DNA of 64,000 nt, from positions 248,001 to 312,000 of the forward strand of contig NZ_CP117866.1 in NCBI RefSeq assembly GCF_028736035.1. Reading direction: 5' to 3'. The DNA comes from Streptomyces sp. T12 (lineage in GTDB: Bacteria > Actinomycetota > Actinomycetes > Streptomycetales > Streptomycetaceae). Of the stretch, positions 51,296-60,736 are shown piece after piece. Both the position numbers and the translations under genes were made by a program. Under the pieces are notes generated by a model. It made no database searches, was not told the origin of the DNA, and worked only from the letters and a program-made list of their open reading frames with translations. How positions within the stretch are numbered: position 1 is the first letter of the stretch; each line of letters starts with the position of its first letter.

Positions 51296-53893
51296 ATGGA
51301 CAAGCGGTACGAGGTGTACGCGCTCGCCGACCGGCACTTCTACGAGACGCCTGAACGCATGTCGGCAGGGACACCGGGCACCGGGCTCGGCTACGAGACG
51401 GCACGGCGCGAGGTGCCGGAGGGCTGGGACGCGGCGCGGATCGGCGACTGGCTGACGCTCACGCCGCTCGGCGCGGACGGGGCGCCCGTGCCCGGTCCGG
51501 CCCAGGGCTGGAAGATCCACGCCTCGGCCACCCGGGACAACGCGGAGCGGATCGCCGCGATCGTGTGGGACTACTGCGTGCCCCGGCGCATCCCGTTCAA
51601 GTTCGTGCCGGCCCCGCATCTGCTGCATCTGCGCAACACCAAGTACGCCGCCCGCGACACCAGCGGCAAGTTCGTCACGATCTACCCGGCCGACGAGGAG
51701 CAGCTGCACGTCGTGCTGCGCGAGCTCGGGGGGCTCCTGGAGGGCTTCGAGGGGCCGTACATCCTCACCGATCTGCGGTGGTACGAGGGCCCGCTCTACG
51801 TCCGCTACGGCGCGTTCGCGCGCACCTTCGTCGTCGACGAGCGCGGCTCGCTCGTGCCGGCGGTGCGCGACGGCGAGGGCAAGCGGGTGCCGGACCGGCG
51901 GGCGCCGTCCTTCCAGGTGCCGGAGTGGGTGACGCTGCCGGCCTTCCTGGAGCCGCATCTGACGGCACGCAACACCACGACGGTGGGCGAGCTGCCGTAC
52001 CGCATCGAGAAGGCGCTGCACTTCTCCAACGGCGGCGGGGTGTACGCGGGCACCGACACCCGGGACGGGCGCAAGGTAGTGCTGAAGGAGGGGCGGCCGC
52101 ACGCGGGGCTGGCGGCCGACGGGGCGGACGCGATAGCGCGCCTGGAGCGGGAGAAGTCCGCCCTGGAGCAGGTGGCGGGGACGGGCGTGGTGCCCCGGGT
52201 GCGGGACTGGTTCACGCTCGGCGACCACCGGTTCCTGGTCATGGACTTCCTGGAGGGTCGCCCGCTGAACTCGTTCTTCGCCGAGCGGCATCCGCTGCTC
52301 ACCCCGGACCCCGACCCGAAGGCGGTGGCCGAGTACACGGCGTGGGCGGTGCGCATCCACGGCGCGGTTCAGCGGGCGGTGGAGGCGGTGCACGCGCGCG
52401 GGATCGCCTTCAACGACCTGCACGTCTTCAACATCATGGTCGGCCCCGACGAGGAGTCGGTGTCCCTGCTCGACTTCGAGGCGGCGGCGCCGATCTCCGA
52501 ACAGGGCCGGCAGGTGGTCGCCCACCCCGGCTTCTTCGCCCCGCCGGACCGCACCGGCGCCGACGTCGACCGCTATGCGCTGGCCTGTCTGCGGCTCGCC
52601 CTGTTCCTGCCGGTCACCACCCTGTTCGTGGTCGACCGGGGGAAGGCGGCCCACCTCGCCGAAGTGATCACTCGTCAGTTCCCGGACGTACCAAAAGAGT
52701 TCCTGGACGAGGCGGTGGCGGAGATCACGCGGGGCAGCACGGCGCCGGCACCGGCGTTCGTGGAGCCCGGGGACTGGCCCTACAGCCGCGACTCCATGGT
52801 CAAGGCGCTGCTCGCCTCGGCGACCCCGGAACGCGACGACCGGCTCTTCCCCGGCGACATCACACAGTTCAACGACGGCGGCGGCCTCGGGCTGGCGCAC
52901 GGCGCGGCCGGGGTGCTGTACGCGCTGGACGCGGTCGGCGCCGAGCGGTACGAGGAGGGCGAGCGCTGGCTCCTGGCCCGCACCGCGCCGCCGCCGACGG
53001 GCACGCCGCTGGGGCTGTACGACGGTCTCGCGGGCGTCGCCCACGTCCTGGACCGGCTCGGCCACCGGCAGCGCGCCCTCGACCTGATCGAGCGGATCCT
53101 CGCGGAACGGTGGCAGAACCTCTCCTCCGACCTGCACGGCGGGCTGGCCGGACTCGGGCTGGTCCTCGGTGAACTGGCCCGCACGACCGGCGAGTCGGAG
53201 CTCGGGGACCGTGCCGCCGAGGCCGCCGACATCCTCGTACGACGACTCGCGCAGCCCCTTGCGGACTCCCCGAAGCGACGCCGGGCCGGGCTGCTGCGAG
53301 GGGCGAGCGGGCCCGCGCTGTTCCTGCTGCGGCAGTACGAACGGACCGGTGAGCCACTGCTGTTGAAGGCTGCCGAAGTGGCGCTGCGCCGGGACCTGGA
53401 CTGCTGCATGACGCACCCGACCGGCTCGCTGGAGGTCGACGAGGGCTGGCGGACGCTGCCGTACCTCGGTGACGGGAGCGCGGGCATCGGGATGGTCCTG
53501 GACGACTACCTCGCCCAAGGCGCCGACTCGGAGGGAGAGTTCGAGCGGGCGCGCGCCGGCATCCTGACCGCCGCCACCAGCCGCTTCTACGTACAGCCCG
53601 GCCTGTTCCAGGGCCGTGCCGGGATGATCCTGCACCTCGCGCGCACGGACACGCCCGGCGCGAGCAAGGAGCGGCTCGCCGAACAGATCGACGGGCTCGG
53701 CTGGTTCGCGATGGACTACCAGGGCCAACTGGCCTTCCCCGGCCACCAGATGATGCGGCTGTCGATGGACCTGAGCACCGGAACGGCAGGGTGCCTGCTC
53801 GCGCTCGGCGCGGCCCTCGACACCCCGGACACCGCTCACCTGCCGTTCCTGCCGCCGCTCGGGCGGCCCCACATACGCGGTTCCGCGACTTGA
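51296..53893 (+). CDS. ramC: Class III lanthipeptide synthetase (LanKC), SapB-type
   Basis: 865 residues in three domains: an N-terminal phospho-Ser/Thr lyase (about 1-215; KFVPAPHLLHLRNTKYAARD and FVTIYPADE), a protein kinase (about 230-500; Lys264 in VVLKEG, catalytic Asp374 in FNDLHVFN, Asp393 of LLDFE) and a cyclase (about 520-865; LHGGLAGLGLVLG, STGTAGCLLALG) that lacks the zinc-binding Cys-Cys-His set of class I-II LanC, as expected for class III. It phosphorylates Ser residues of RamS, eliminates phosphate and closes lanthionine or labionin rings. ramS follows 58 bases on. Confidence 0.95.
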   Translation: MDKRYEVYALADRHFYETPERMSAGTPGTGLGYETARREVPEGWDAARIGDWLTLTPLGADGAPVPGPAQGWKIHASATRDNAERIAAIVWDYCVPRRIPFKFVPAPHLLHLRNTKYAARDTSGKFVTIYPADEEQLHVVLRELGGLLEGFEGPYILTDLRWYEGPLYVRYGAFARTFVVDERGSLVPAVRDGEGKRVPDRRAPSFQVPEWVTLPAFLEPHLTARNTTTVGELPYRIEKALHFSNGGGVYAGTDTRDGRKVVLKEGRPHAGLAADGADAIARLEREKSALEQVAGTGVVPRVRDWFTLGDHRFLVMDFLEGRPLNSFFAERHPLLTPDPDPKAVAEYTAWAVRIHGAVQRAVEAVHARGIAFNDLHVFNIMVGPDEESVSLLDFEAAAPISEQGRQVVAHPGFFAPPDRTGADVDRYALACLRLALFLPVTTLFVVDRGKAAHLAEVITRQFPDVPKEFLDEAVAEITRGSTAPAPAFVEPGDWPYSRDSMVKALLASATPERDDRLFPGDITQFNDGGGLGLAHGAAGVLYALDAVGAERYEEGERWLLARTAPPPTGTPLGLYDGLAGVAHVLDRLGHRQRALDLIERILAERWQNLSSDLHGGLAGLGLVLGELARTTGESELGDRAAEAADILVRRLAQPLADSPKRRRAGLLRGASGPALFLLRQYERTGEPLLLKAAEVALRRDLDCCMTHPTGSLEVDEGWRTLPYLGDGSAGIGMVLDDYLAQGADSEGEFERARAGILTAATSRFYVQPGLFQGRAGMILHLARTDTPGASKERLAEQIDGLGWFAMDYQGQLAFPGHQMMRLSMDLSTGTAGCLLALGAALDTPDTAHLPFLPPLGRPHIRGSAT

Positions 53894-53951
53894 CGGAGCC
53901 GTGACCCAACCCCGTCCCCACGGGTGGACGACACCGAAGGAAGGAAACGAG

Positions 53952-54068
53952 ATGGCACTTCTCGACCTGCAGGCGATGGAGTCCGATGAGCTGACCGGCG
54001 GCGGTGGCGCCAGCACGCTCAGCCTGCTGTCCTGCGTCAGCGCGGCGAGCCTGACGCTCTGTCTCTGA
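53952..54068 (+). CDS. ramS: SapB-type class III lanthipeptide precursor
   Basis: 38 residues; GAAGGAAGG precedes the ATG. The leader has LLDLQAME, matching the LFDLQ-type recognition box of RamS/AmfS. The core follows a GGGG run and holds two S-x2-S-x3-C ring motifs: Ser21-Ser24-Cys28 and Ser30-Ser33-Cys37. Each should become a SapB-type lanthionine plus dehydroalanine, or a labionin. Only Val29 separates the two rings, against Gly-Asp in S. coelicolor SapB. The modified peptide is a surfactant for aerial hyphae. Confidence 0.93.
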   Translation: MALLDLQAMESDELTGGGGASTLSLLSCVSAASLTLCL

Positions 54069-54163
54069 CCAGCACCGTGCGTCCATGACTTCGGGCGGTC
54101 CACTCCCGCGAGGGAGGGGCCGCCCGGGGTCCTGCACACACCGAGGGGTGAGGCGTGCGGCCC

Positions 54164-55855
54164 ATGACACAAGCCATCAGGACGCTCCCCGGGCCGCTCG
54201 GCCCGGCCCCCGCCCGCTGTCTGGTCCTGTGCCTGGTGAGCACGGCCGCCACCGGCGCCGGTCTGCTGCTGCCCGCCGCGCTCGGGCACACCCTGGACCT
54301 GCTGCTGTCCCGGTCCCCGGCGACCCGCTGGGTGCTGTACTGCACCGCGATCGTCGTGCTGCTCGCCCTGTTCGACGCCTGCGAGACCGTGCTCGGCGGC
54401 ACGGTGGACGCCCGCACCACCGCCTGGCTGCGCCGACGTCTGACCGGGCATGTCCTGGCCGTCGGCCCGCGCGCCGGCGCCCGCTTCGGACCCGGCGACC
54501 TCGTCGCGCGTCTCGTCGGCAACGCCGCCCAGGCCGGCACGGCACCGACCGCCCGGGCCGCTCTGCTCGCCGCGCTCGCCGGACCGGTCGGGGGCGTGGT
54601 GGCCCTCGCTCTGATCGACCCGTGGCTCGCGGCGGTGCTGCTGGCCGGGGCACCCGTGCTGGCCCTGCTGCTGCGCGCCTTCGCCCGCGACACCAGGGAA
54701 TGCGTGACGCGCTACCAGCAGGCGCAGGGGCGGATCGCGCGGGCACTCTCGGAAGCCGTCGGCGGACACCGCACCATCGAGGCGGCGGGTACGGCCGACC
54801 GGGAGACGGCACGGATCCTGCGGCCGTTGCCCGAACTGTCCGACGCCGGGCACCGCATGTGGCAGGTGCAGGGGCGGGCCGCCGGCCGGTCCGTCGCGGT
54901 GGCCCCGCTGCTCCAACTCGGCGTCGTCGCCGTGGCCGGGGTCCTGCTCGCCCGGCACCGGCTGACGGTGGGCGAGGTGCTCGCGGCCTCCCGGTACGCG
55001 GTCCTCGCCACCGGCGTCGGCGTCCTGGTCGGTCATCTCGCGGGCCTGGCCCGGGCCCGGGCGGCGACCGGCCGCCTCGGCGAGGTGCTCGCCGAGCCCG
55101 CCCCCCGCTACGGCGACCGCTCGCTTCCGCCCGGTCCGGGCCGACTGGAGCTGCGCGGGGTGACCGCCCGGCGCGGTGGGCGTGCCGTGCTCGACGGAGT
55201 CGACCTCGTGGTGCCCGGCGGGACGACGCTGGCCGTCGTGGGCCGGTCGGGCGCGGGTAAGTCGCTGCTCGCCGCGGTCGCCGGCCGGCTGGCCGAACCG
55301 GACTCGGGAGAGGTGCTGCTCGACGGGGTGCCGCTGCTTGAACTCACCCACGACGCGCTGCGCCGGGCCGTCGGTCACGCCTTCGAGCGCCCCGCCCTGC
55401 TGGGCGGCACGGTCGAGGAGGAGATCGGCCTCGCCCTGTCGTCCCCCTCCCCCGACCGTGTCCGCGAGGCGGCCCGTACGGCCCACGCGGACGACTTCGT
55501 GCGCCGTCTGCCCCGGGGTTACGCCACCGCCGTCGCCGACGCCCCGCGCTCCGGCGGGGAGTCCCAACGCCTCGGCCTCGCCCGGGCGTTCGCCCACGGC
55601 GGCCGGCTGCTGATACTCGACGACGCCCTCTCCAGCCTCGACACGGTGACCGAGGCCCGCATCACCGCGGCCCTGGCGAACGGCGGCCCGCACGGCGGCA
55701 CCCGGCTCCTGATCGCCCACCGCGCCGCGACGGCCGCCCGCGCGGACGCCGTGGCCTGGCTGGACGGGGGCCGGGTGCGGGCGGTGGGACCGCACGAGCG
55801 GCTGTGGCGGATGCCCGAGTACCGGGCGGTCTTCGTGGACGGGGAGCGGCCATGA
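54164..55855 (+). CDS. ramA: ABC transporter for the SapB-type peptide, first half-transporter
   Basis: 563 residues from the ATG at 54164; a GTG at 54155 is possible. A membrane domain with about six helices (to about residue 290) is followed by an ATPase domain: Walker A GRSGAGKS, signature RSGGESQRLGLARA, Walker B LLILDDALSSLD with Asp in place of the usual catalytic Glu, and IAHRAAT. It is paired with ramB to export the mature peptide. Its stop overlaps the ramB start (ATGA). Confidence 0.9.
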   Translation: MTQAIRTLPGPLGPAPARCLVLCLVSTAATGAGLLLPAALGHTLDLLLSRSPATRWVLYCTAIVVLLALFDACETVLGGTVDARTTAWLRRRLTGHVLAVGPRAGARFGPGDLVARLVGNAAQAGTAPTARAALLAALAGPVGGVVALALIDPWLAAVLLAGAPVLALLLRAFARDTRECVTRYQQAQGRIARALSEAVGGHRTIEAAGTADRETARILRPLPELSDAGHRMWQVQGRAAGRSVAVAPLLQLGVVAVAGVLLARHRLTVGEVLAASRYAVLATGVGVLVGHLAGLARARAATGRLGEVLAEPAPRYGDRSLPPGPGRLELRGVTARRGGRAVLDGVDLVVPGGTTLAVVGRSGAGKSLLAAVAGRLAEPDSGEVLLDGVPLLELTHDALRRAVGHAFERPALLGGTVEEEIGLALSSPSPDRVREAARTAHADDFVRRLPRGYATAVADAPRSGGESQRLGLARAFAHGGRLLILDDALSSLDTVTEARITAALANGGPHGGTRLLIAHRAATAARADAVAWLDGGRVRAVGPHERLWRMPEYRAVFVDGERP

Positions 55856-57780
55856 CCGAGGGCGTCCACCGGCGCGGCCTGCGCTTCCTGTTGGACCGGT
55901 GGCGGGTCTTGGTGCGGCTGGCCGGCTGGTCCGTTCTGGAGACCGGGCAGACCTTCCTCACCGGGTACGCGCTCGCCCGCGCCCTGGACGAGGGGTTCCT
56001 GGCCGGACGGCCCGGGATCGGGCTCGCCTGGCTCGGGGTGGCCGGACTCGGCGTGCTGGTCGGGGCGTACGGCACGGCTCGGGTGTACGGCGCGGTCGCC
56101 GCGTTGGTCGAACCGCTCCGGGACCGGCTGGTCGCGCGGGTCGTCTCGCGCGGGGTGCGGGAGGCGGACGCCGGAGCGCTGTCCGGGCTGACCCAGCAGG
56201 TCGAGATCGCGCGGGACACCTTCGCCGGGCTGGTGATGGTGTCGCGTTCGTTCGTGTTCACCGCGATCGGCGCCGTCGCGGGACTGGTGTCGCTCGACCC
56301 GCTGCTCCTGCTGGTCGTCGGGCCCCCGCTCGCCGCGGGTCTGGGCCTGTTCGCGGCGACACTGCGACCGCTGGCCCGCCGGCAGGAGGCGTTCCTCGTC
56401 GCCGACGAGGCGCTGGCCGACCGGCTCGGCGCGGTCTGCCCGGGGCTGCGGGACATCACGGCGGCCGGTGCGGAGGAACGGGTCGCCGCGGCCACGGGGA
56501 GCCGTGTGGATGCCGAGTTGCGGGCCGCCTCCGCCCTCGCCCGCTGGGGTGTCCTGCGCGCGGCCTCGCTCGCACTCGGCGGCCAGCTCCCGATCGTGCT
56601 GCTCCTCGCCTGCGCGCCCTGGCTCCTCGACCACGGCGTCACCGCCGGCGCACTGGTGGGCGCCCTCGCCTACGTCACTCAGTCCCTCCTCCCAGCCCTC
56701 CACAACCTGGTCCACGGCCTGGGCACAAGCGGCTCACGGCTGGTGGTGGTACTGCACCGACTGACCCGCGAAACGTCCTCCGGGGCGGGCGGGGCCGGGA
56801 CCGGGGCCAGGGCTGAGGGCGCCACCGACGAACCTCCCGCTCCCCCACCCCACACCGCCGACGAACCCCCCGCGCACCCCGCCCGCCCGGCCAACGCGGC
56901 CGCCGCCCCGCCCGCCCTCGCCCTCACCTCCGTCACCTTCGCCTACGGCCCCGACGCGACCCCCGTGATCGACGACCTGGACCTCACCCTCCGGCCCGGT
57001 GCCCACCTGGCAGTCGTGGGGCCGAGCGGTATCGGGAAGTCCACGCTCGCCGCGCTGGTCGCCGGGTTGCTGGAACCGGGACACGGCACCGTCCGGCTGT
57101 GCGGGCACCCGGTGCCCGGGCCCGAGGCCGCCGCGTCGCGGGTGCTCATCCCGCAGGAGGCGTACGTGTTCACCGGCACGCTCGCCGAGAACCTCGGGCA
57201 CCTGCGGCCGGACCCCGTACCCGAGGGGGAGCTGCTCGCCGCGGCCGAGACGGTGGGGCTCCTGCCGTTGCTCGAGGCGCTCGGCGGGCCCGGCGCGACC
57301 GTGGATCCGGCGGCGCTCTCCGCAGGCGAACGGCAGCTCGTCGCCCTGACCCGGGCCTATCTCTCGCGCGCCCCGCTCGCCCTGCTCGACGAGGCGACCT
57401 GCCACCTGGACCCGCGGGCCGAGGAGCTGGCGGAGCGGGCCTTCGCCCAGCGGCCGGGCGGCACCCTGGTGGTCGTCGCGCACCGCATCAGCTCGGCCCG
57501 CCGCGCCGACCGGGTACTCGTCATGGACGGCCGGCACACGGCGTACGGCACACACGACGACCTCGTACGCCGCTCGGCGTCGTACCGCGCTCTCGTCGGC
57601 AGCTGGACGCCCGAGCCGTCAGAGCCAGCCCTCGCCCTGCGAGATCCGGATCGCGTCGATGCGATTGCGGGCACCGGTCTTGCGGGTGATGGCGGCCATG
57701 TAGTTGCGCACGGTCCCGTGGGACAGATGCAGGCTCCCCGCGATCTCCGCCACCGAGGCTCCCTCGGCGGCGAGGGATAA
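55852..57780 (+). CDS. ramB: ABC transporter for the SapB-type peptide, second half-transporter
   Basis: 642 residues. Membrane domain (about 15-310), then a Pro/Ala-rich linker of some 50 residues (EPPAPPPHTADEPPAHPARP region), then the ATPase domain with Walker A GPSGIGKST, a weakened signature LSAGERQ, Walker B LALLDEATCHLD and VAHRIS. The last 54 codons run past the normal end of the domain and lie antisense to the 3' end of ramR. The TAA stop at 57778-57780 is the exact complement of a TTA codon in ramR. Confidence 0.9.
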   Translation: MTEGVHRRGLRFLLDRWRVLVRLAGWSVLETGQTFLTGYALARALDEGFLAGRPGIGLAWLGVAGLGVLVGAYGTARVYGAVAALVEPLRDRLVARVVSRGVREADAGALSGLTQQVEIARDTFAGLVMVSRSFVFTAIGAVAGLVSLDPLLLLVVGPPLAAGLGLFAATLRPLARRQEAFLVADEALADRLGAVCPGLRDITAAGAEERVAAATGSRVDAELRAASALARWGVLRAASLALGGQLPIVLLLACAPWLLDHGVTAGALVGALAYVTQSLLPALHNLVHGLGTSGSRLVVVLHRLTRETSSGAGGAGTGARAEGATDEPPAPPPHTADEPPAHPARPANAAAAPPALALTSVTFAYGPDATPVIDDLDLTLRPGAHLAVVGPSGIGKSTLAALVAGLLEPGHGTVRLCGHPVPGPEAAASRVLIPQEAYVFTGTLAENLGHLRPDPVPEGELLAAAETVGLLPLLEALGGPGATVDPAALSAGERQLVALTRAYLSRAPLALLDEATCHLDPRAEELAERAFAQRPGGTLVVVAHRISSARRADRVLVMDGRHTAYGTHDDLVRRSASYRALVGSWTPEPSEPALALRDPDRVDAIAGTGLAGDGGHVVAHGPVGQMQAPRDLRHRGSLGGEG

Positions 57781-58227
57781 CACGCTCAGCTCCCGCCGCG
57801 TCAGCGGCATCTCGGCGGCCTTGAGGAAACCGAAACCCAGCGAGTCATCGACGAAACGTTTTCCCTCGGAGACGTGCCGGATCCCGTCCACGAGCTGCTC
57901 GGGCGGGCTCTCCTTGTCCACGTAGCCGAGCGCCCCGGCCTCGGCGGCCCGCTTCAGCAGGCCCGGTCTGTGCGCGCTGGCCAGCACGAGGAGCCGGGGC
58001 GGGGTCCGGCCCGCCTCGCGTGCGCAGAGGTCGCCCAGCGGCGGGATGCCATAGGCGTCGGAGCAGTCGAGGTCGGCCGCGCAGACGTCCGCACGCACCG
58101 ATCGCAGACGGCCGGGCGCGCTCTGCCACGAGGCGTCGAACACCCCGAGGTCCGGTTCCCGGCGCAGCCACTCCGCCAGGACCGATCTGACCAGACACGC
58201 GTCGTGCACCAGAAGCACCCGGATCAC
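57619..58227 (-). CDS. ramR: NarL/LuxR-type response regulator, activator of the ram operon
   Basis: 202 residues. The receiver domain (about 1-118) has the acidic pocket as VHDACLVR (His8-Asp9 instead of Asp-Asp), candidate phospho-acceptors Asp52/Asp54, and Lys105 in YVDKESP. The LuxR helix-turn-helix (about 140-202) reads LTRRELSVLSLAAEGASVAEIAG and HLSHGTVRNYMAAITRKTGARNR. Leu150 is coded by TTA (57780-57778), the only TTA codon I noticed in the window, so translation should need the bldA tRNA. It is convergent with ramB and shares 162 bases with it. Confidence 0.93.
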   Translation of the reverse strand: MIRVLLVHDACLVRSVLAEWLRREPDLGVFDASWQSAPGRLRSVRADVCAADLDCSDAYGIPPLGDLCAREAGRTPPRLLVLASAHRPGLLKRAAEAGALGYVDKESPPEQLVDGIRHVSEGKRFVDDSLGFGFLKAAEMPLTRRELSVLSLAAEGASVAEIAGSLHLSHGTVRNYMAAITRKTGARNRIDAIRISQGEGWL

Positions 58228-58591
58228 TGCCCGCCCCTTCGACTCGCCCTACACCGGTTCTTTGGTGAAATGCGCGTGCCCCATTGTTCGCGTCCGGCAC
58301 CATCCCCGGTCGCGAAGAACCGGCCATCAGGGTGCGCGGGGGCGCACGCACGGCGCCCGTACACCGCGCCGCGCTTCGACTGTGGGGGCATGACCCGGGG
58401 CCGAGGGGGTACGCGGCGGATCTCGCCGTGCCGCGGATACCCGTGTGCCCGTACCCAGGCCCGCGCCGGGGCCGCCGGGCGCTCGCCGTGCGCGAAGGGC
58501 CGGGAGGGGGGAGATTTGAGCCCTGGGGGCCCGGCACGCGTGAGCGGCTCGGGTCGCCTCCGGGACGCGCCCGTGCGAGGAGGTGGTCGGC
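58228..58591. promoter_or_regulatory. Divergent region between ramR and the second phosphatase
   Basis: 364 bases with no supported gene. It must hold the promoters of ramR and the phosphatase gene. TTCGCG and CGCGAA flank CCGGCACCATCCCCGG near 58284-58314 as a loose inverted repeat. GAGGAGG (58577-58583) is the ribosome site of the phosphatase gene. I see no sigma-WhiG type promoter and no clear BldD box. Confidence 0.45.
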
Positions 58592-60736
58592 GTGTCCGAC
58601 GGGCAGACGTCCGCCCAGGCACCGGCGGCCGCGAGGACGCGGGTCGGCCGGCCGCTGCTGTCGCTGGCGCTGGCGTCGATGATGGACGAGGTGCACGCGC
58701 ACTCCGGTGCCGTGTACCTGCTGGCGGCCGACGAGCCCGTACTGGAGATGGCGGTGATGGCGGGGCTGCCCCGGGCCTTCGCGGCGCCGTGGGAGCGGGT
58801 CGGGCTGAGCGCGCCGATCCCCGTCGCGGAGGCGGTGCGTGAGCGGAGCCTGGTGTGGGTCGGGGGCGAGGAGGACATGGCGGCCCGGTATCCGCGTATC
58901 GCCGTCGTGCTGCCCTACCCCTTCGCGCTGGCCGCGCTGCCCGTGGCCACCGAGACCACCGTCTACGGCGCGATCTTCGTGACCTGGCCAGGTTCGCATC
59001 CCCCGGAGCTGTCGGAGCGGGAGCGGGAACACCTGACCGCGGCCTGCCGTCGGCTCGCGGTGCGGCTGGAGCGCGCCAAGGAGGACAGCCGCCCGCCGCT
59101 GCCCGAGCCCGATCTGCTCGCCGGGCCGGCGTTCGGCGGCGCGGCCGGCACGCTCGGCACGGTGGAGGCGGCCCGGATGGTGTCGCGGCTGCCGTACGGG
59201 CTGTGCTCGCTCGACCTGCACGGCCGGATCAGCTTCGCGAACCCGGCGGCGGCCGAGCTGATCGGCGTCCCGGCCAGTCGGCTGCTCGGCAACCAGCTGT
59301 GGGCCTCGGTGCCCTGGCTCAACGACCCCGTGTACGAGGACCGCTACCGGGCCGCGCTGATGAGCCAGCACACGACGTCGTTCGTGGCGCTGCGCCCACC
59401 CGGCGACTGGCTGTCCTTCCGCATGTATCCGAGCACCACCGGCCTGAGCGTGCGGATCAGCAGGGCTCGCGCGGTGGCCGAGATGGGTCGTAGCGAACCA
59501 CAGCCCGACGATGCGCCGGCCCGGCTGGTGACCATCTCCCAGGTCCTGAGTCTGGCCGGTGCGCTCACCGAGGCGGCGGGTGTGCAGGACGTGGTGCAGC
59601 TGGTCGCGGACGAGATCGTGCCGGCCGTCGGCAGCCAGGCCCTGGTGGTCCTGGGCTCGCGGGCGGGCCGGCTGCATGTGCTCGGCCACCGCGGCTATTC
59701 GGATCCGCAGATCGTGGAGCGGTTCGACGGAATGCCGCTGACCCAGCAGACTCCGGGCACGCACGCCCTGAGTACCGGGGTGCCCGCGTTCTTCGATTCC
59801 CAGGAGCAGCTGGAGCGCCTGTATCCGGTGCGGCACGCGACCCCGGACGGCTTTGCGGCCTGGGCGTATCTGCCGTTGATCGCCTCCGGCCGGCCGGTCG
59901 GCACCTGTGTGCTCGCCTACGCCGAGCCGCATCCGTTCCCGGCGGACGAACGGGCGGTCCTGACCAGTCTGGGCGGGCTGATCGCGCAGGCCCTGGAGCG
60001 GGCCCAGCTCTATGACGCCAAGAACCAGTTGGCGCACGGCCTGCAGGCCGCCCTGCTCCCCCACTCGCTGCCGACGCTGCCCGGCGTCGAAGCGGCCGCG
60101 CGCTATCTGCCCGCCATGCAGGGCATGGAGATCGGCGGCGACTTCTACGACCTGGTGCCTACGGAGCAGGGCCTGACGGCGGCGGCGGTGATCGGGGACG
60201 TACAGGGCCACAACGTCACCGCGGCCGGCCTGATGGGCCAGATCCGCACCGCCGTACGCGCGTACACGACCGTCGGTCAGGCGCCCGAGGAGGTCATGCG
60301 CAGCACCAACCGGCTGCTGCTCGACCTCGGTTCCGACCTGTTCGCCAGCTGCCTGTACCTGCGGCTCGACCCGGAACACGGGCGGGCGGTGATGGCCCGC
60401 GCCGGGCATCCGCCGCCGCTGCTGAGACGGCCGGACGGACGGGTGCGGGTGCTCGACCTCGCCGGTGGCCCGCTGCTGGGCATCGACGGCTCGCCCACGT
60501 ATCCGACCACGGAGGTGGACCTCACGCCCGGCTGTGTGCTCGTCCTCTACACCGACGGACTGATCGAGTCGCCCGGCGTCGACATCGAGGACGCGCTCGC
60601 CGATCTCGGCCAGGTGCTAACGGAGTCCGGGGAGCGCCCCTTGGACGAACTGGCCGATCTGCTCATCCAGCATGCCGCGTCGGTGCGGGAACGGGTCGAC
60701 GACGTGGCGCTGCTGCTGTTGCGGGCACGGGGCTGA
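58592..60736 (+). CDS. SpoIIE-type phosphatase with GAF and PAS domains
   Basis: 714 residues from a GTG at 58592, eight bases after GAGGAGG. GAF-like domain (about 20-160), PAS (about 190-285; GLCSLDLHGRISFANPAAAEL), second GAF (about 310-470) and a C-terminal PP2C/SpoIIE phosphatase (about 490-714; GGDFYDLVP, IGDVQGHNVTAAG, YTDGLIESPGVD, RVDDVALLLL). It lacks the HATPase domain of the phosphatase at 48652 but is otherwise alike. The 3' end runs into the 105-bp repeat region. Confidence 0.9.
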   Translation: MSDGQTSAQAPAAARTRVGRPLLSLALASMMDEVHAHSGAVYLLAADEPVLEMAVMAGLPRAFAAPWERVGLSAPIPVAEAVRERSLVWVGGEEDMAARYPRIAVVLPYPFALAALPVATETTVYGAIFVTWPGSHPPELSEREREHLTAACRRLAVRLERAKEDSRPPLPEPDLLAGPAFGGAAGTLGTVEAARMVSRLPYGLCSLDLHGRISFANPAAAELIGVPASRLLGNQLWASVPWLNDPVYEDRYRAALMSQHTTSFVALRPPGDWLSFRMYPSTTGLSVRISRARAVAEMGRSEPQPDDAPARLVTISQVLSLAGALTEAAGVQDVVQLVADEIVPAVGSQALVVLGSRAGRLHVLGHRGYSDPQIVERFDGMPLTQQTPGTHALSTGVPAFFDSQEQLERLYPVRHATPDGFAAWAYLPLIASGRPVGTCVLAYAEPHPFPADERAVLTSLGGLIAQALERAQLYDAKNQLAHGLQAALLPHSLPTLPGVEAAARYLPAMQGMEIGGDFYDLVPTEQGLTAAAVIGDVQGHNVTAAGLMGQIRTAVRAYTTVGQAPEEVMRSTNRLLLDLGSDLFASCLYLRLDPEHGRAVMARAGHPPPLLRRPDGRVRVLDLAGGPLLGIDGSPTYPTTEVDLTPGCVLVLYTDGLIESPGVDIEDALADLGQVLTESGERPLDELADLLIQHAASVRERVDDVALLLLRARG

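Noticed and set aside
51089..55795. A 1568-codon minus-strand frame
   Set aside because: It lies antisense to ramC, ramS and ramA, which have clear motifs. It is the usual open shadow frame of high-GC coding DNA.
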